From contig NZ_FCOA02000007.1 in assembly GCF_001544875.2 (NCBI RefSeq), positions 124,001 through 188,000 on the forward strand: a DNA stretch of 64,000 nucleotides. Reading direction: 5' to 3'. The DNA is from Caballeronia hypogeia. GTDB lineage: Bacteria > Pseudomonadota > Gammaproteobacteria > Burkholderiales > Burkholderiaceae. The translations under genes and the position numbers were made by a program. The notes under the pieces were generated by a model. It saw nothing but the letters and a program-made list of their open reading frames with translations. It was not told the origin of the DNA and ran no database searches. Below are positions 49,041 through 58,182 of the stretch, in pieces. Each line of letters begins with the position of its first letter. The first letter of the stretch is position 1.

Positions 49041-51496
49041 AAATGATGTTCACCAAGCGCGCGGTGCAGGAAATCGCGCCCTGGGCGACGATGGTTACGC
49101 CCGAACTGGTGCTCAACAAGGACGGGTCGCTGCTGACCGTGTTCGAGTTTGAAGGCATCGACGCTGACTCGCCAAATCCCGGCGACATCACCGCCGCCCG
49201 CGACAATCTCGACCATGCATGCCGCAACTTCGATCACCGCATCACCGCGTGGTGGCGCATGTCGCACCGGCGCGTGCGCGGAGGCATCGACGGCACGTTC
49301 GCGTCGGAAGCCGATGCGCGCGTCGACGCGATTAATCAAGCGATCATCGGCAGCGGCAAGTACTTCAAGAACTCGCACTCGCTCGCGCTGGCGTTCACGC
49401 CTGAAACCGGCATCTCGCGGATCTTCGACAAGATCGGCTATCACATGACGGTCGGCGGCAAGAATCTGGCTGTCGCGATGTTCGAAGCGGCGAAAGATAC
49501 GATTCTCGCGCGCAGCGCCTTCGCGTTCGACCTGACCAAGATCCAGAACGAGATTAAGCGATTCGAGTCGGTGATCGACGGATTCGTCGGCGGCGTTACG
49601 CGCCTGAAGATGAAGCGGCTGCAGCTCCAGAACGTCCTGTCGTTCTTGCATCAGCGAGCGAATCCGTCGACGCCCAAGCGCCGCGTGCGCTATCCGGTCA
49701 CGATGTTGGACACGCATCTGACCGAGACCGAAGTCACGATAGGCGCGACCGAGCTGATGTTCGAATCGGCGCACGGCAAGGTGTACGCCCGCATCATCGG
49801 CATCAAGGAATGGATGGGCTTTCAAGAGGCGGCGCTCGACGTGCTCTCGCAGGTGGACGCCGAATTGGACGTCTGCGTGATGTTCCGTTTCCTCGACACC
49901 TCGCGGGCAAGCGCGTACATCAGGAAGATTCGAGGGTTCTATAAGGTTGCGGCCTTCAATCCGGTCGCCATCCTCAAGCAGTGGGCAACAAAGGAAGAGC
50001 AAAAGAACGACGAAGGCCGTGAGATTCTCGCGAAGGAAGCGGGTGACGCGCTCGCAAAGCTCGACGCCGAAGGCCAGCAGTACGGCTTCGCAAACATTTC
50101 GGTGGTGGTCTATGGGAGCACCCCTGAGGAGTGCGAGGACGCAACGCGTCAGGTGATCGGCGTCATCGGCAATGCTGGCTTCGGTGTGATCCTCGAGAAG
50201 ACGAACCTCTTCGCCTCGTGGAGCGCAACGCTGCCGGGCCGCTGGGACCAGCAAAGGCGTCTGCAGTTCGTTGAGACGCCCGCCGTGTCCGACATCGCCC
50301 CGCTTTGCAGTGTGGGCGAGGGTTCGAAGGTCAACGATTGGCTGACGCAGCAGTCCGGTACGAAAACCGGCCCGCTCACGTGCCTGCCGACCCGCCATCG
50401 CACGCTCCAGTATTTCGACTTGCATCATCCGGGCGGCAAGGCGCACACACTCGTCGTCGGTCCAATTGGCGCGGGTAAGTCCGTGTTTCTGAATTACCTG
50501 ATGACCCAGACGGGCCGCCACGGCGCGCGCCGCATCCGGTTTGACAAGGACCGCTCGACACGAATCCCGACGCTGCTCGGCGGTGGCCGCTTCATCGATG
50601 CAACCGGCCGCTTCGAGGCCGCGACCTCGGTCAATCCGCTTTCCCTGATTGGCGAAGAAAAGCACTGGTCTTACGTCGCGGACTGGGTGCAGCTTGTCAC
50701 CGAGGGCGAGGACTACACGTGCACGCCGCAGCAGCAAACCGAAATCTTCGACCGAATCAAGACGCTGGCGCTGGGCTTCCCGCCCGAAAAGTGGCGTCTG
50801 TCGAGCTTGATCACGCTGCTGCCTGCGGACTTGCGTGAGCGGTTGCAGGTTTGGACTGAAGGCAACAAGAACGGCAAGTTCTTCGATCACGCCGAAGACG
50901 GCTTCGCAATCTCGGACGATTTGTCGATCGAAATGGGCGACCTGTTCCAAAACTTCCCGGTGGCCGCCGCGTTGTTCATGGACTACGCGTTCTACCGGAT
51001 CGCGCAGATTCTCGACGGCAAGCGCTACACCGTGATTGAGATTGAAGAGGCAGGCTTCTTCTTTACCTACCCGAAGTTCTATGCGCGCCTTGAAATCTGG
51101 GCGGTGACGATCCGAAAGCTCAACGCGGCACTGGTGATGGCGACGCAGTCTCTTGGGCAACTCGCACGCGTGCCGAACTTCGAGATTCTGAAAGAGAACA
51201 TCCCCAACCTGATCTATTTGCCCAACAGCGACGCGATCAACAACCAAAACCTGTACCGCGATGTGTTCGGCCTCACGCCGCATCAGATCAAGATGATCTC
51301 GGACGCAGTGCCCAATCGCGATTACCTGTGGGTGACGGCGAAGCAAAGCCGGATGCTGCAGGCCCAGTTCCCGAAAGAAGCGCTCGCCTACCTCCGCTCG
51401 GACGGCCGGGCGCAGGCGCTCCTCGACAAGCACGTCAAGTCCGGCAGCCCACAGTGGCAGGAGGAGTACGTGCGCGACGTACTCGTCAACGCTTAA
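49034..51496 (+). CDS. trbE: TrbE/VirB4-type conjugation ATPase
   Basis: An 820-residue ATPase. The N-terminal domain (about 1-440) has typical VirB4 features (RISRIFDKIGYH-type region, YKVAAFNPVAIL). Walker A GPIGAGKSVFLNYL lies at about 476-489, and Walker B is in VIEIEEAGFFF (about 670-680). It ends with VTAKQSRMLQAQFPKEAL, usual for TrbE. It powers pilus assembly and substrate passage. It starts within the end of trbD. Confidence 0.95.
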   Translation: MLKMMFTKRAVQEIAPWATMVTPELVLNKDGSLLTVFEFEGIDADSPNPGDITAARDNLDHACRNFDHRITAWWRMSHRRVRGGIDGTFASEADARVDAINQAIIGSGKYFKNSHSLALAFTPETGISRIFDKIGYHMTVGGKNLAVAMFEAAKDTILARSAFAFDLTKIQNEIKRFESVIDGFVGGVTRLKMKRLQLQNVLSFLHQRANPSTPKRRVRYPVTMLDTHLTETEVTIGATELMFESAHGKVYARIIGIKEWMGFQEAALDVLSQVDAELDVCVMFRFLDTSRASAYIRKIRGFYKVAAFNPVAILKQWATKEEQKNDEGREILAKEAGDALAKLDAEGQQYGFANISVVVYGSTPEECEDATRQVIGVIGNAGFGVILEKTNLFASWSATLPGRWDQQRRLQFVETPAVSDIAPLCSVGEGSKVNDWLTQQSGTKTGPLTCLPTRHRTLQYFDLHHPGGKAHTLVVGPIGAGKSVFLNYLMTQTGRHGARRIRFDKDRSTRIPTLLGGGRFIDATGRFEAATSVNPLSLIGEEKHWSYVADWVQLVTEGEDYTCTPQQQTEIFDRIKTLALGFPPEKWRLSSLITLLPADLRERLQVWTEGNKNGKFFDHAEDGFAISDDLSIEMGDLFQNFPVAAALFMDYAFYRIAQILDGKRYTVIEIEEAGFFFTYPKFYARLEIWAVTIRKLNAALVMATQSLGQLARVPNFEILKENIPNLIYLPNSDAINNQNLYRDVFGLTPHQIKMISDAVPNRDYLWVTAKQSRMLQAQFPKEALAYLRSDGRAQALLDKHVKSGSPQWQEEYVRDVLVNA

Positions 51497-51519
51497 CGCT
51501 TTATCTGCAAGGTACCGCC

Positions 51520-52287
51520 ATGATGAAAAAATTGCTCCGCTGCATCGCCGCGACCGGCGTGTTGACGGTTGGTCTCGTCCAGCAGACCTACGCGAACATG
51601 CCCGTGTTCGACGCATCGAACTTCCTTCAAAACACCATGACGGCAGTGGCCGCCGTGAAGGGTGAGGTTTATCAGGATTCGAACCTGGTCTATCAGTACC
51701 AGATGATGCTTAACCAGCTCAAGCAGGCGACCAACCTCAATCCGTCCGCGATGCTTGCGCAATTCAAAAGCATCACGAGCGACATCTCAAGCCTGACCAA
51801 GTACACCGACGCACTGAAGGACCTGTACGGTGGGCTGCAGAGCAACGCCGAGTACGCAAGCAAGGTGCAGGCTCTGATCACGCAGTCGGGAAAGACGCCC
51901 GAGCAGTGGTTCACGGACCAAAACACGCTGCTGCAGAACAACGACAAGACGGCCAAGCAGCTCTTCCAGCAGGGCAACGACGTCATCTCGCATGTGAGCA
52001 CGCTCGCGAAGCGCCGGCAGGAGATCCAGGACCAACTGAACATGTCGCCGACCATGGAAGCCACCGCTCAGTTGACCACGCACATGCTGGACATCATCTC
52101 CAGTCAGAACAGCGACCTTCTTACGATGATGGCAGCGAAGCAACGCAGCGATGCGGTGAAGGATTCGGCGACGGTCGCTGACCAGCAGGCGAACAATGCG
52201 ACGCAAGCGGCCATTAAGGCAAAGCAAGACCAGCAGCGCGCTGCATTCGACGCGCAAATCGGGTCGTCAAAAGTACTGGGGCAGTGA
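51520..52287 (+). CDS. trbJ: TrbJ/VirB5-like periplasmic protein
   Basis: A 255-residue protein from the ATG at 51520 (AAGG upstream). A signal peptide (MMKKLLRCIAATGVLTVGLV, cleavage after TYA or similar near 26) is followed by a long helical body (YQYQMMLNQLKQATNLNPS, VISHVSTLAKRRQEIQDQL) and an Ala/Gln/Lys-rich C-terminus. This fits TrbJ/VirB5, a minor pilus component. Its stop overlaps the trbL start (TGATG). Confidence 0.85.
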   Translation: MMKKLLRCIAATGVLTVGLVQQTYANMPVFDASNFLQNTMTAVAAVKGEVYQDSNLVYQYQMMLNQLKQATNLNPSAMLAQFKSITSDISSLTKYTDALKDLYGGLQSNAEYASKVQALITQSGKTPEQWFTDQNTLLQNNDKTAKQLFQQGNDVISHVSTLAKRRQEIQDQLNMSPTMEATAQLTTHMLDIISSQNSDLLTMMAAKQRSDAVKDSATVADQQANNATQAAIKAKQDQQRAAFDAQIGSSKVLGQ

Positions 52288-53306
52288 TGGCGCGTTCTTG
52301 CATGGCCACACTGCGGATTGTTGTCCTGCTCTTGGCAACGATCGTCGCCACGGCGATGTTCCCGGCTGGAGCACTTGCCCAAGCGGCTAATGCGTCGGCG
52401 AGTTCTGCGACCGCCGCTGGGTCGGCGGCTCTCCTTGCCAGTCCGGACGGCGATTTTGGCAAGGGCGCGCAGACGGCAGTCACCCAAATCGATTCGCTCG
52501 TAGGCAATTTGATACCCAACGCCATCACTGCGAGTTCGGACGTGATGGACGAGGCGAACAAGTTCGCCTGGGGCTTGGGCGTCATCTCGCTGGTCCTCGT
52601 CGGTGTTCGATTCGCCGGCACCCATCACCCGATCTCTGCTTGGGTCAATTTATTCGAGGAGGTCGCTGTACTTGGCATCTTCGTTGCCCTCTACCTCGGC
52701 TACACGGCGAGCGCGAGCGGGTTCTGGACATGGTTTCAGCAACTGGCGGCTCATATCAGCGGCGCCTCGGACTCGTCGACGGGTGGGCAGATGGCGCATC
52801 TGGCGGGGGTCATCTTCGACGGGCTAAAGGAGAAACTGAAGTCAATCAGCCTTTGGAACTTTCCCGCGGTCTTGTCTGATGCGATGGTCATGTTGCTGGC
52901 CGCGTTCTTGATGTGCTTGGCGGCGATCGTGTTCATCTACTACTCGGCAGTCGGGCAGATTCAGTCGGCCATTGGAATCGTGCTGGGGCCAATCGCGATC
53001 GCTCTCGGCTTCTCGTCCTACACCCGCAACTACTTCGTTAAGTGGCTGGACTGGATGATCAGCGCCGGAATGTATGTCGTCGTCGTCGCTATCCTGATGA
53101 AACTCGTTGGATCGTCGATCGGCGATGCGGTGTCGAAGGCGTCTGGCGTTGGTGGGGCCACAACGGTGAACTCGATCTACGTCTTCAATTTGGCGATATT
53201 CATCCTGTTGTTGTCGCTCGAGATTCCGAAGCTTGCGGCGATCTTTGGCGGCGGTGCAAGTGCAACGGGCGCTGCGGCGCTGAAGCTGGCAAAGGGTTTC
53301 ATGTGA
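52287..53306 (+). CDS. trbL: TrbL/VirB6-like membrane protein
   Basis: A 339-residue protein from the ATG at 52287. A signal-like start is followed by a periplasmic segment and at least five hydrophobic helices (landmarks VISLVLVGVRFAG, AVLGIFVALYLGYTASASG, LLAAFLMCLAAIVFIYY, IGIVLGPIAIALGFSSY, YVFNLAIFILLLSLEI). This is the TrbL/VirB6 layout, the polytopic core of the inner-membrane channel. It lacks the long Gly/Ala C-terminal tail seen in some TrbL. The end overlaps the TraI_2-like gene (TGATG). Confidence 0.85.
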   Translation: MARSCMATLRIVVLLLATIVATAMFPAGALAQAANASASSATAAGSAALLASPDGDFGKGAQTAVTQIDSLVGNLIPNAITASSDVMDEANKFAWGLGVISLVLVGVRFAGTHHPISAWVNLFEEVAVLGIFVALYLGYTASASGFWTWFQQLAAHISGASDSSTGGQMAHLAGVIFDGLKEKLKSISLWNFPAVLSDAMVMLLAAFLMCLAAIVFIYYSAVGQIQSAIGIVLGPIAIALGFSSYTRNYFVKWLDWMISAGMYVVVVAILMKLVGSSIGDAVSKASGVGGATTVNSIYVFNLAIFILLLSLEIPKLAAIFGGGASATGAAALKLAKGFM

Positions 53307-54667
53307 TGACCACCGCTCACGAAGCTATCCTTGCCGAGGACCTATTCGCCACGCACCAGAAACGCATTGAGCTTGTTCGACAATGCGCGAACGAGAGCAC
53401 CGAAACGGAGTTCGCGCGCAAGTGGCTCTCAGTGTTACGTCGCTGCGCGAACTGGTTTTCTTCCATGCCGCTGACGCCCGACTTGCATTGCGAGCCGGGC
53501 GGTGCATTCCGCGCGACGATCGAATCGACGTTCTATGCCATGCGGCTCGCGGGTGGGCAGAAGTTCGCGGCTGACCTCACGTCTGACAAGCGTCGCCGGC
53601 TGGAGCCGCAATACAACTACGCCGTCTTCCTGGCCGCTGCGTGCACGCTGCTGGACGAGCCATTTCGCCACTTCGAGATGGTGCGGCTCTCGGACCGCAC
53701 GAAGTGGAATCCGGCGGCGCACGGGGCGTTCGGCACGTGGATCGGAGCCGGTCAGTTTGCGGTTGAGCGGCGTGTGACGCCACTGAAAAGCGAGCGCATG
53801 CGCACCGCCATGTTTGCCCAGACCGTCATCACACCCGAGCTGCTCTCAGGGTTCGACACAACGGTGCTGGACGACCTCTTCAACGCGATCAATCCTGAGC
53901 GCAGCCCGCAGGGGTTCGAACCCCTCGTCCACAAGGTGGTGCGGCAGGCCATGGACGTTGCGGTGGACTTTGAACGCAAGGCGCAACGCGCCGTCTTCGC
54001 GCCGGTCAAGTATGACGTTCCCTCAGCCGTGCACGTCGCGCTCGCGCTCGAGCCGCAGTTCGTCGCGACGCCCGCCCCGGAGACTGTCAATGCTTCCGCA
54101 GGCCAGGCACGGCCGTCGGCGGCCGCCGCTTCAGCGCCTCAAGCCGACGTTGCCGCGCAGAACGATGCCGTTGTTGGAGCAACGGCCGCGTCGGAGCAGC
54201 AGGCCAGTGCCTCTGCGCCGAAGTTCTCTCAGTCGTTGCTCGATGCGTTGGAGCGCAGCGAAGCACAGGCCGCTGGTGCGGCCGCGGCTGAGCCCTCGAC
54301 CGGCCCGAGCGCGCCTGCGTCGCGCCCGGCGCCCGTCGACCCTGCCGCAGCGCGTCCCGCAAGGTCCAATGCAAGCAGAGTTGGTCCGACTGACGAAGAA
54401 TTGACGGAACTCCTGGGACCCGGCGCTGCAATGCTGAAAGAGTTTTTCAAAGCCCTTGCTGGCGACGTGGCGACCGGAAAGGCGGAAGTGACGTGGGAAG
54501 AGAAGGGGCTGGCCGTCAAGAAGCGGCTCGTCGGCGGATACGGCATCACGAGCGATACCCTTGTCGAACAACTCAAGAAGCGCAGTCTCCTCATGCGCGC
54601 ACACGGCAATGACATTTGCATCGTTGAGCGCGCCGGACGTCTCATCGTGGAGCGACCCGCGGCATGA
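53306..54667 (+). CDS. MobH/TraI_2-like relaxase-family protein with degenerate HD site
   Basis: A 453-residue protein with the TraI_2 N-terminal layout: AEDLFATHQKRIELVRQ near 9-25, LTPDLHCEPGGAFRATIEST (about 53-72), YNYAVFLAAACTLLDEPF (about 101-118) and KWNPAAHGAFGTWI (about 130). A disordered Ala/Pro region and a TraI_2_C-like winged end (about 365-453) follow. In MobH relaxases the second and third motifs carry the H-H-H, the H of G-G-L-L-x-H-T and the H-D pair of H-D-I-G-K. Here they read LHC, GGAFRAT and TLLDE, so the metal centre seems lost. It is coupled to TraD, as usual. Confidence 0.75.
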   Translation: MTTAHEAILAEDLFATHQKRIELVRQCANESTETEFARKWLSVLRRCANWFSSMPLTPDLHCEPGGAFRATIESTFYAMRLAGGQKFAADLTSDKRRRLEPQYNYAVFLAAACTLLDEPFRHFEMVRLSDRTKWNPAAHGAFGTWIGAGQFAVERRVTPLKSERMRTAMFAQTVITPELLSGFDTTVLDDLFNAINPERSPQGFEPLVHKVVRQAMDVAVDFERKAQRAVFAPVKYDVPSAVHVALALEPQFVATPAPETVNASAGQARPSAAAASAPQADVAAQNDAVVGATAASEQQASASAPKFSQSLLDALERSEAQAAGAAAAEPSTGPSAPASRPAPVDPAAARPARSNASRVGPTDEELTELLGPGAAMLKEFFKALAGDVATGKAEVTWEEKGLAVKKRLVGGYGITSDTLVEQLKKRSLLMRAHGNDICIVERAGRLIVERPAA

Positions 54668-56535
54668 ACTACGTCAATCACTTCCGTCCGATCTACGAGT
54701 TTCGTCCGTTTCTCGTTTGGCCCATCGTCATCGTTGGCATTTTGATCTCCGGGATGCCATACGGCTGGGCGTTTGCGCTAGCCGGCGCGGCCCTGCTGTC
54801 GATCCGTGCGCTCCAGATATGGAAGGCACTGAGCTTTCGCATGGCCATCTCAACGAAATGGCTGAGCAAGATTCGCATCGAAAAGCTTCTTGCCACGCAG
54901 AACGCGATGCGGAAAAGAGCGGACTCGATGTATCTGGGCATCGGATACGAGTGGACGCAGAAGCATACGCAGATTGCCCACGAAATCCTCCGGATGCCCG
55001 TAACCGACATTCCGTCGTTGCCGAAGTGGCTGCCGAAAACCGAGATAGGCCGGACCGTGGAGGAGCGCATCGAGCGGCTATTCGGTCCGCGCGACAGCAT
55101 CCGCGATCGTATGCCGCAGGGATCGTCCTGGATCCACGGTATGGAGCAGAAGAAGGTCGAGGTGCCGTTTCACTATAAGGCGATGGGCGGTCACACGCTG
55201 GTGGCGGGCACGACTGGCGCGGGAAAGACCCGCACCTACGAAGTCATCTCCACGCAGGTGATCCACAACCCGAAGGACGTCCTGATCATCGTCGACCCCA
55301 AGAACGATGACGAGTGGAAAAAGCGCGTGGAGATGGAGTGCGCGCGCACCGGGCGCAAGTTCCTGTACTTCAATCAGGCGAAGCCGCATGAGTCGATCCG
55401 GTTGAACCCGCTCGAAAACTGGTCGCAGCCGTCGGAAATTCCGTCGCGCATCGCTCAGTTGATGGAGGAAGGCCAGTTCCGTGATTTCGCCTTTCTCTTC
55501 ATTGACCGCGCCGTGAAAGGCGAGCTGTATGTCGGCGACAAGCCCAACCTGCGCTCGATCCTCAAATACGCACAGTCAGGCATCGCTAATTTACTCGACC
55601 GCGGGCTTCGGCGTTTCTTCATCGAGAAGGGCCTCACCGACTGGGAAGAACTGACGGTGACGGCGACCGTAAAAGACGCGCAGCGCCGCAACGACGCCTC
55701 GTTGATTGACGGGATGGTGAAGTTGTATCTCGAGCGCTTCGCCGCTCACGATCGCGGGCACGAGACGATCGATGGATTGATCGCCACGCACACCCACGAC
55801 CGCGAGCACTACATGAAGATCATCGCGTCCGCGTTGCCGCTGCTACAGATGCTGGCGACCGGGGAAACGGGCCTCATGCTCGCGCCAAAAGCGGACGACT
55901 TCGACGACAAGCGCGAGATCTGGGACATCGACAAGATCATCAAGCAGAAGGCGGTCTTGTATATGGGGCTCGACTCGCTATCGAACAACATCGTGCAGAA
56001 GGCAATCGCCTCGATGGCATTGTCGGACGTGGCGGCCGTGTGCGGGGCGATCTACAACTTCTATGCTGAGAAGCCCGATGTCGTGCTGATCATCGATGAG
56101 ATCGCGGAGGCCATCAACGAGCAGGTGATTCAGATCCTGAACAAAGGCCGCGGTGCGGGATTCAAGGCGTTTGTCGCATTCCAGGCGCGTGCCGACCTCG
56201 AAGCGAAACTTGGAAACGCAGCGAAAATGCTGCAGGTTTTGGGTAACCTCAATAACCAGGTGGTGCTTCGACTAGAGGACTCAGATACAGCAAAGTGGTT
56301 CTCGGATAAGGTCGGCGAGACTGCGATCCGCGTGGTAAACGTGTCCAACAGCACCAATACCACGACCGAGGCGCACGCGCTTGAATTCAGTGGCTCTCAG
56401 TCCCGGTCCATCCAGCTGGAGAAGGTGCCGCTTATTCCTGTCAAGCTGCTTCACAGTTTGCCGAATCTGCAGTACTTCATGCGCATCTCTGGCGGTGCGG
56501 TGTATCAGGGTCGAATTCCCATCATCGAAGGCTAA
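54664..56535 (+). CDS. traD: TraD-type coupling ATPase (VirD4 family, SXT/TOL-like)
   Basis: A 623-residue protein whose ATG overlaps the previous stop. Two N-terminal membrane segments (about 16-50: LVWPIVIVGILISGMPYGWA, FALAGAALLSI) precede the ATPase. Walker A is TTGAGKTR (about 183-190) and Walker B VVLIIDEIAEA (about 472-482). The order MobH-like gene then TraD matches SXT/TOL-type elements. It links the relaxosome to the secretion channel. Confidence 0.9.
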   Translation: MNYVNHFRPIYEFRPFLVWPIVIVGILISGMPYGWAFALAGAALLSIRALQIWKALSFRMAISTKWLSKIRIEKLLATQNAMRKRADSMYLGIGYEWTQKHTQIAHEILRMPVTDIPSLPKWLPKTEIGRTVEERIERLFGPRDSIRDRMPQGSSWIHGMEQKKVEVPFHYKAMGGHTLVAGTTGAGKTRTYEVISTQVIHNPKDVLIIVDPKNDDEWKKRVEMECARTGRKFLYFNQAKPHESIRLNPLENWSQPSEIPSRIAQLMEEGQFRDFAFLFIDRAVKGELYVGDKPNLRSILKYAQSGIANLLDRGLRRFFIEKGLTDWEELTVTATVKDAQRRNDASLIDGMVKLYLERFAAHDRGHETIDGLIATHTHDREHYMKIIASALPLLQMLATGETGLMLAPKADDFDDKREIWDIDKIIKQKAVLYMGLDSLSNNIVQKAIASMALSDVAAVCGAIYNFYAEKPDVVLIIDEIAEAINEQVIQILNKGRGAGFKAFVAFQARADLEAKLGNAAKMLQVLGNLNNQVVLRLEDSDTAKWFSDKVGETAIRVVNVSNSTNTTTEAHALEFSGSQSRSIQLEKVPLIPVKLLHSLPNLQYFMRISGGAVYQGRIPIIEG

Positions 56536-56547
56536 AACACAAAGATT

Positions 56548-57066
56548 ATGTCCGCTGCATATAAAAACATCATTCGCGATCACAAGCTCTCGCACAGGCT
56601 GGTTGCGGTCTTCAATGTCGCACCAGAACTGGAGCTCGCGTGCTCGCGCGTGGCCGACTTCATCGGGGAGCGGTTCGTGGGAGACAAAGGGCCGTTGGTC
56701 GCAGAGATGATCGAGTCGGCGCTAGATGGTTTCCGGCGCGCCAAGCGCACGGGCGACCAGCATATCGCGTTCATGCAGGGACTGTTCGAGCCATCGAAAG
56801 CTCTGTACGCCCGCCGGCTTGTCGCGCGGTTTGGCGACAAGGTGTCCGTGTGGTGTCCGATGGTCGAGGCGATTCCGGCGTTCGAAGCGCGCCATTTTGA
56901 GTACCAGTTCGAAATGGTCGATGAGCGTTGCCCGGACGAGATCACCGAGCGCACCGCGGCATTCCAGCTCGCCGCACGCGTGCTTCAAGGGGAAGCTTTC
57001 CGCCGTTACTTCGAGGAATACGATGTCGCTCACCGTTACGATCATAGCGAAGCTCTCGGGAGTTGA
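56548..57066 (+). CDS. Hypothetical conjugation-associated protein
   Basis: A 172-residue soluble protein, 12 bases after traD. It is helical and alpha/beta (HRLVAVFNVAPELELACSRV, LYARRLVARFGDKVSVWCPM, FEYQFEMVDERCPDEITER). It sits between TraD and DUF4400 genes, where SXT-like elements also carry a small gene of unknown function. Not otherwise recognised. The next gene starts inside its last 44 bases. Confidence 0.65.
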   Translation: MSAAYKNIIRDHKLSHRLVAVFNVAPELELACSRVADFIGERFVGDKGPLVAEMIESALDGFRRAKRTGDQHIAFMQGLFEPSKALYARRLVARFGDKVSVWCPMVEAIPAFEARHFEYQFEMVDERCPDEITERTAAFQLAARVLQGEAFRRYFEEYDVAHRYDHSEALGS

Positions 57067-57277
57067 GCCGCGCACTGTGCAGCGGGCGCGCGACACTGCT
57101 GCTGCTTTCGACGGGGACGTGAACGCGGCCGTGCCCGAGGAATTCACTTACGGCGCGGGCGCCCGGTGCTACGCGTTGGCGACGATCGCCGAATTCCGGC
57201 CGGCGCTCTTTTGGGGCGGACTGATGGCGCTCTTGGCGGTGCCCGCCCTCATGCTGGTCAAGGTGCTGCATGGCTAG
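57023..57277 (+). CDS. Small membrane protein
   Basis: An 84-residue protein from the ATG at 57023 with GAGGA upstream, overlapping the previous gene by 44 bases. A short N-terminal HTH-like segment (IIAKLSGVEPRTVQRARDTA) is followed by a single membrane span near the end (LFWGGLMALLAVPALMLVKV). Its end overlaps the DUF4400 start. The tight packing supports it as real. Confidence 0.55.
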   Translation: MSLTVTIIAKLSGVEPRTVQRARDTAAAFDGDVNAAVPEEFTYGAGARCYALATIAEFRPALFWGGLMALLAVPALMLVKVLHG

Positions 57278-57884
57278 TCGGTTCGGTTCGCACATCAAGG
57301 TGTGGTTTCTGCTCGTGCCGGTGCTAGCTATCGCGGTCATGCCAGCGATCCCGGAGCGAAAGCTATTCGAGGTGCCGGAAGCGGAGACACGTTCCCTCGT
57401 TGAGTCCGTAGGGCAGGACCGGGTCGACCACGCGATGCGCAGCGCCAACGACGAGTTCCGCCATGCGTTTGTCGATAGCGGACTGCTGCACCGCACGCTA
57501 AATGCCTCCGGAAAGGTAGGCGGCTTGGACGACGGCGGGTTCTCATCGTTCGCCCATACCTGGACTGAGAATTTCTGGCTGCTGGTGTACCGGATGCTGT
57601 TCCGCGCAATGGTGATGAAGATGTGGATCATCGGAACGCTGCTTTTTGCCCTCGGCATGTTCATCGACGGTGCGGCACGCCGCAAGATCAAAGCGTCGGC
57701 TGCGGGCTTTGTGAGTCCCCTGTCTTTCCATCTGGCAGGGCACGGGCTGCTGCTGGTGACCGGCACGCTGTTCGCGGTGCTAGTGGTTCCGCTGCCGGTC
57801 TTGGTCGGCTACTGGGTCGCCGTTGCGGCGCTCCTCGGAGGTCTCCTGTGGAAGGCGGCGGAGTCTTTTCAGTCGTCGAGATAG
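57270..57884 (+). CDS. DUF4400 integrating-conjugative-element membrane protein
   Basis: A 204-residue protein with hydrophobic segments at about 8-26, 105-128 and 150-196 (WFLLVPVLAIAVMP, WIIGTLLFALGMFIDG, LLLVTGTLFAVLVVPLPVLV). The soluble part contains FRHAFVDSGLLHRTL. Topology, size and position after TraD match DUF4400, found in SXT and PFL-type elements. It closes the trb/tra operon. Confidence 0.75.
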   Translation: MASRFGSHIKVWFLLVPVLAIAVMPAIPERKLFEVPEAETRSLVESVGQDRVDHAMRSANDEFRHAFVDSGLLHRTLNASGKVGGLDDGGFSSFAHTWTENFWLLVYRMLFRAMVMKMWIIGTLLFALGMFIDGAARRKIKASAAGFVSPLSFHLAGHGLLLVTGTLFAVLVVPLPVLVGYWVAVAALLGGLLWKAAESFQSSR

Positions 57885-57936
57885 GAAAAGAAATCGCGCG
57901 ACGCCTCAAAAGCTCACGAAAAGCCGCTTCATTCTT

Positions 57937-57980
57937 CAAAAGCAACGCTATCCGGATAGCGTTGCTTTTGTTTTTTCTCG
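57937..57980 (+). terminator. 34-bp palindrome (TCCGGA family) with T-tract
   Basis: A perfect palindrome spans 57937-57970, centred on TCCGGA at 57951-57956, with the core CGCTATCCGGATAGCG at its middle. TTTTTT follows. It can act as the operon terminator and carries the same core as the elements at 11015, 15566 and 47098. Confidence 0.7.
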
Positions 57981-58182
57981 TCCGTCCGCATTGCCACCGT
58001 CCCAAACTGCCCGCCCACGCGCGCGCCGATCAATCGGGTGAAAGGCGCTTCAAATAGTCACCGTTTCAAGCCTCCACACGCTGCCCCCGCCGCAACAATG
58101 TTGAATATGGGCAACGCGCTTCGCTTGCCTGGTCCCCCACGATGAAACGGGCCCGATGCGGTCCAGATAGGAGAAATGGCGA

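Noticed and set aside
49022..51616. An 864-codon open frame on the strand opposite trbE
   Set aside because: It mirrors trbE codon by codon, is Arg/His/Leu-rich and has no motif. It is a by-product of high third-position GC.
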